The notes beneath the pieces were generated by a model. The model saw only the letters and a program-made list of their open reading frames with translations. It did no database searches and was not told the origin of the DNA. This document shows, one piece after another, positions 13,753-15,772 of a stretch of 15,772 nucleotides of DNA (its first letter is position 1; every line of letters starts with the position of its first letter). The DNA lies in NCBI GenBank assembly GCA_022720335.1, contig JAIHVJ010000019.1:1-15772 (forward strand), given 5' to 3'. The translations under genes and the position numbers were made by a program. Source of the stretch: Collinsella sp. (GTDB lineage: Bacteria; Actinomycetota; Coriobacteriia; Coriobacteriales; Coriobacteriaceae).

Positions 13753-14514
13753 CTAGATGAAGAGCTCGCATTCCTTCCGCACGACGCAAGCCTTGCTCAG
13801 CATCTGGGAAACAGCGGATAGCTTGTTGGGATCAAGCTTGCGAGCGCCTCGCGGACATACGGCAATGCAGCGCATGCAGGAGATGCACGCCTCGCCAGCT
13901 GCTCGCTTGGGGTCACCCTTGTCGATAGCACAAACGGGGCACGCCGCGGCGCATGCACCGCAGGAGACGCAATCCTCTGTTGCCTCGGGTGCCATGCGGT
14001 GACCTCCGGCTTGTTTATAAGGACGATTGCCGGGAATAGAGGGCTCGGACGCATCCTCAGCCAACAGCTTTTGCTGAATTTGCTGCGCAAACTCTGCGAG
14101 CTGCGCCGCATCCTGCGCATCCGGTCGCCCAGCAGCAAACTGACGAGCAACGGAATGCTCGGCAATAGCAGAAACCGCTGCAACCACCCTAAATCCGGCG
14201 CGCTTCGCAACGTCCTCCAGCTCTACGAGCGTGTCCTCAAACGCGCGGTTTCCGTATACACAAACCAAAACAGTCCGAGCCCCGTTGCCGCGCACCATGC
14301 CCAACCGGTCAGCCACCACAGCCGGGATTCTACCGGCATACGCCGGCACAGAGATTACGGCCACGTCGTCCTCAGTCATCGAGACAGCGCTGAAATCTAG
14401 CCCGCTATCGGTCAGATCGACGGTAACGGTCTTTTTGTCCAGCGCCCCGGCCACAAGGCCAGACACCTTCCGCGTTCCACCCGTCGGACTAAACACAATT
14501 TCGAATACGCTCAT
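13753..14514 (-). CDS. EFR1-type protein: flavodoxin-like domain plus two [4Fe-4S] ferredoxin motifs
   Basis: A 253-residue cytoplasmic redox protein. The N-terminus has a flavodoxin-like FMN phosphate loop (FSPTGGTRKV, residues 8-17) and strands VAVISVPAYAGRIP and VLVCVYGNR. The C-terminal part carries two ferredoxin clusters: CVSCGACAAACP (C182, C185, C188, C192) and CISCMRCIAVCP (C210, C213, C216, C220). It ends in the family-like RKECELFI. C195 is an extra cysteine where family members usually have Gly. These proteins are widespread in strict anaerobes and presumably move electrons between ferredoxin pools and flavin; the partner is unknown. GGAGG lies 8 nt before ATG 14514. It appears to be transcribed alone from an upstream region with a -10 element and a 14-bp palindrome. 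Confidence 0.92.
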   Translation of the reverse strand: MSVFEIVFSPTGGTRKVSGLVAGALDKKTVTVDLTDSGLDFSAVSMTEDDVAVISVPAYAGRIPAVVADRLGMVRGNGARTVLVCVYGNRAFEDTLVELEDVAKRAGFRVVAAVSAIAEHSVARQFAAGRPDAQDAAQLAEFAQQIQQKLLAEDASEPSIPGNRPYKQAGGHRMAPEATEDCVSCGACAAACPVCAIDKGDPKRAAGEACISCMRCIAVCPRGARKLDPNKLSAVSQMLSKACVVRKECELFI

Positions 14515-14571
14515 CGAGGCACCCTCCTTCTACGCCCGGCAACGCGTCAAGCCGTTTTCACATTCAGACAG

Positions 14572-14610
14572 AGTATACGGCGCGTGGGATCCCCGTTTTG
14601 GTGCACCAAA
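14572..14610 (-). promoter_or_regulatory. Promoter region of the EFR1 gene with a 14-bp palindrome
   Basis: The minus strand has TATACT (14577-14572; 5 of 6 -10 consensus bases), predicting a start near 14565 and a leader of about 50 nt. The perfect palindrome TTTGGTGCACCAAA (14597-14610) is centred near -39, over the place of the missing -35 element. A regulator bound there could replace or block the -35 contact. The regulator is unknown. Confidence 0.4.
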
Positions 14611-14650
14611 CACCCCAATGCGCCCACCCTGCGCTGTCTGCCTCTTCGTT

Positions 14651-14687
14651 TTGTATAAATTACGGTACAGATTGTATATATTTACGG
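14651..14687. repeat. Tandem AT-rich direct repeat, 21-bp period
   Basis: TTGTATAAATTACGG (14651) is followed by TTGTATATATTTACGG (14672): the first seven bases are identical and the remainder differs by one insertion and one substitution. This AT-rich island in GC-rich DNA is centred about 100 bp upstream of the proposed EFR1 start. It may be a double operator or an upstream promoter element; on the plus strand it also contains promoter-like hexamers, but no plus-strand gene follows. Confidence 0.4.
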
Positions 14688-14724
14688 GATATCGCCGCGT
14701 TCTCCTGAGGTACCCCATCCTGGC

Positions 14725-14750
14725 CCGTGCAAAAAACGGAGTATTCTGCA
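14725..14750 (+). repeat. Bipartite repeat CCGTGCA-N6-GGAGTATTCTGCA, copy 1
   Basis: Pairs with 14936-14961 in inverted orientation: all 20 bases of the two conserved blocks (7 and 13 bp) are identical, and only the 6-nt spacer differs (AAAAAC here, TTTTTT in the other). The arms enclose 185 bp of non-coding sequence. Conservation of the blocks with the same spacer length is very unlikely by chance in this window. Confidence 0.7.
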
Positions 14751-14791
14751 ACGCGACCGCGCCAGCACCGCCGCGGGTGGGCAAAACTGTA

Positions 14792-14838
14792 GGGCGCCGT
14801 ATCATTTTAAGTCCCGACATGGCGAGAATGACGCGCCC
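14792..14838. other. Possible structured element between the inverted repeat arms
   Basis: GGGCGC (14792-14797) and TCATT (14802-14806) pair with AATGA (14827-14831) and GCGCCC (14833-14838), giving 11 pairs with a small asymmetric internal loop and a 20-nt terminal loop. It lies inside the pair of bipartite repeats. Its function is unknown, and neither side has a U-tract. Confidence 0.3.
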
Positions 14839-14935
14839 CTGCTCCGGAAAACGGCGAAATCTGACTCGGAACGCTCGCTAGGGATATCCGAAGGCCACCG
14901 TTGGCGACGTCGAATCATATGCAGACAACTCGAAC

Positions 14936-14961
14936 TGCAGAATACTCCAAAAAATGCACGG
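14936..14961 (-). repeat. Bipartite repeat CCGTGCA-N6-GGAGTATTCTGCA, copy 2 (inverted)
   Basis: Minus-strand copy of the motif at 14725-14750, with spacer TTTTTT. In an RNA through the region the two arms would form a 13-bp and a 7-bp helix separated by an A-rich 6x6 internal loop. Confidence 0.7.
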
Positions 14962-15061
14962 CGCACCCCATAGGACCCATTGCTGCATGGCGGAAAATAG
15001 GTCCTCAGCATCCCCCAGATGCATTCCCGAGAACATCACGTTTGAATTAGCGATGGACACG

Positions 15062-15100
15062 GCAAACAAAAGGGCCCGAGCGTTATTTGCTCGGGCCCTT
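15062..15100 (-). terminator. Intrinsic terminator of the RGG-tail gene
   Basis: AAGGGCCCGAGC and GCTCGGGCCCTT form a perfect 12-bp stem with a 7-nt loop (15070-15100). On the minus strand it is followed by TTTGTTTG. It lies about 35 bp after the stop codon of the Arg/Gly-rich protein. Confidence 0.92.
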
Positions 15101-15132
15101 AGCTTGTCTCACGCTAGCGCGCGATGCGCATC

Positions 15133-15772
15133 TTACTTGCGCTTGCCGCCGCCGTCGCCGGGGCGACGGGAGCTGCCACCGCGCTTGCCGCCACGGCTGT
15201 TGCCGTAGCTGCCACGGTTATCGCGACCGCCGGCACGGCCGCCACGGGAGCCGGCCTGGTTGCCGCCACGACCACCACGATAGCCGCCGCGACGCTCTTC
15301 GCGGGTATCGTCGTAGTTGCGCCAGTCATCGCGACGATCACGGCTGGCACGCGGGTCACGACGATCGCGCGACTCGTTAGAACGACCAGCGCCGCCGCGG
15401 CCGCCATTGCCGCGAGCACCCTCGCGACGCTCGCCGCCGCGGCTACCGCGCTCTTCAAAGCGCTTGCCGCCACGGGACTCACCGCCACGGGCACCTCGCT
15501 CACCGCGACCCTCGCCGCCGCGACGCTCATCACGGCCACCGCGCTCGTCATCACGACCGGAACGACGGCGGTCGCCCGCACCGCGCTTGCCACCGCGCGA
15601 ACCGCGGCCCTCGTCCTCGCGCTCGACACGACGACGGCCGCCACGGTCCTCGTCCTCACGACGACGGCGGTGTGCCTCGCCCTGGAACTGCTTGGCACGG
15701 CGCTCGGCACGGTTGCCGCGCGGGGCCTGCTCAACGACACCAGCACCGCCGCGCTCCTCGGCAGCCACCTCG
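15133..15772 (-). CDS. Arg/Gly-rich C-terminal tail of an RNA-binding protein, probably a DEAD-box RNA helicase (5' truncated by window edge)
   Basis: The last 212 residues of a longer protein; the frame stays open to the window edge and the GTG at 15768 is only an internal codon. The visible part is almost wholly low-complexity: RGG, RRG and RGN repeats mixed with acidic RED/RDE runs, ending in GGSSRRPGDGGGKRK. There is no catalytic domain in view. Such RGG-rich tails in high-GC Gram-positives are typical of DEAD-box helicases, where they bind structured RNA; pseudouridine synthases and RNase E/G-like proteins are alternatives. This frame is preferred over the Ala/Val-rich frame on the same strand because its codons are the favoured CGT/CGC, GGC and GAG set and its stop is followed by a strong terminator at a normal distance. 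Confidence 0.7.
   Translation of the reverse strand, partial: EVAAEERGGAGVVEQAPRGNRAERRAKQFQGEAHRRRREDEDRGGRRRVEREDEGRGSRGGKRGAGDRRRSGRDDERGGRDERRGGEGRGERGARGGESRGGKRFEERGSRGGERREGARGNGGRGGAGRSNESRDRRDPRASRDRRDDWRNYDDTREERRGGYRGGRGGNQAGSRGGRAGGRDNRGSYGNSRGGKRGGSSRRPGDGGGKRK

Larger units (their letters stand above)
14515..15061. other. Long non-coding region with repeats and dyads
   Basis: No open frame here has a ribosome site, family similarity or codon use like the surrounding genes. The contents are the EFR1 promoter region, the 21-bp tandem repeat, the two bipartite repeats and the internal dyad described separately. A weaker dyad, AGGACC / GGTCCT (14972-14977 / 15000-15005), is also present. 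It could hold a small RNA, a decayed mobile element or a long regulatory region. Confidence 0.5.

Noticed and set aside
13589..14687. CRISPR array from regularly spaced repeats
   Set aside because: Each repeat is only 7-15 bp, occurs twice, and there are no spacers of uniform size or cas genes.
14878..15069. Small minus-strand frame of 63 codons in the long non-coding region
   Set aside because: No ribosome site, and it crosses one bipartite repeat arm. It could be a gene fragment, but nothing supports expression.

Overview
The window is GC-rich with compact, mostly minus-strand operons. The gene content ([FeFe]-hydrogenase, PTS alpha-glucoside operon with a LicT antiterminator, flavodoxin/ferredoxin protein, Tat-type lipoprotein, many radical-SAM and Fe-S proteins) suggests an anaerobic, fermentative, high-GC Gram-positive gut bacterium. 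The overall style is that of Coriobacteriia such as Collinsella; this is inference from sequence style, not a database match.

Layout, left to right. (1) 3-1205 (+): the C-terminal part of a YgiQ-family radical SAM protein. Its TAG stop shares a CTAG tetranucleotide with the convergent stop of the next gene. (2) 1202-2358 (-): a RelB/DinJ-type ribbon-helix-helix antitoxin without a toxin, followed by a CPBP-family intramembrane protease. A ten-base-pair iteron array lies upstream. (3) 2574-8649 (-): a tight four-gene operon. It runs from an FAD/NAD(P) oxidoreductase (NuoF-type Fe-S domain fused to a GltD-like domain) to an [FeFe]-hydrogenase catalytic subunit, a Tat-type substrate-binding lipoprotein, and a fused ABC permease-ATPase. 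Junctions are a 7-nt overlap, a 2-nt gap and a 3-nt gap. A Rex-like dyad with 7-6-7 geometry lies in its promoter region. (4) 8922-13409 (-): an alpha-glucoside PTS operon encoding IIA(Glc-type), LicT-type antiterminator, IICB and a GH4 6-phospho-alpha-glucosidase. Its leader contains a candidate RAT hairpin that overlaps the 5' arm of a terminator, so the operon can be read as a self-contained antitermination switch. (5) 13753-14514 (-): an EFR1-type flavodoxin-fold/2[4Fe-4S] protein. (6) 14515-15132: about 600 bp with no convincing gene, but with a palindrome, a tandem operator-like repeat, a bipartite inverted repeat and a strong terminator. (7) 15133-15772 (-): the Arg/Gly-rich C-terminal tail of an RNA-binding protein, probably a DEAD-box helicase.

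Functional reading: region 3 would couple NAD(P)H oxidation or reduction to hydrogen turnover under redox (NADH/NAD+) control, co-expressed with uptake of an unknown small anion or cofactor precursor. Region 4 imports and hydrolyses maltose-like alpha-glucosides when PTS phosphorylation of LicT permits. The most interesting elements are the hydrogenase operon with its attached transporter and Rex-like site, the RAT/terminator leader, and the bipartite inverted repeat in the long non-coding region.
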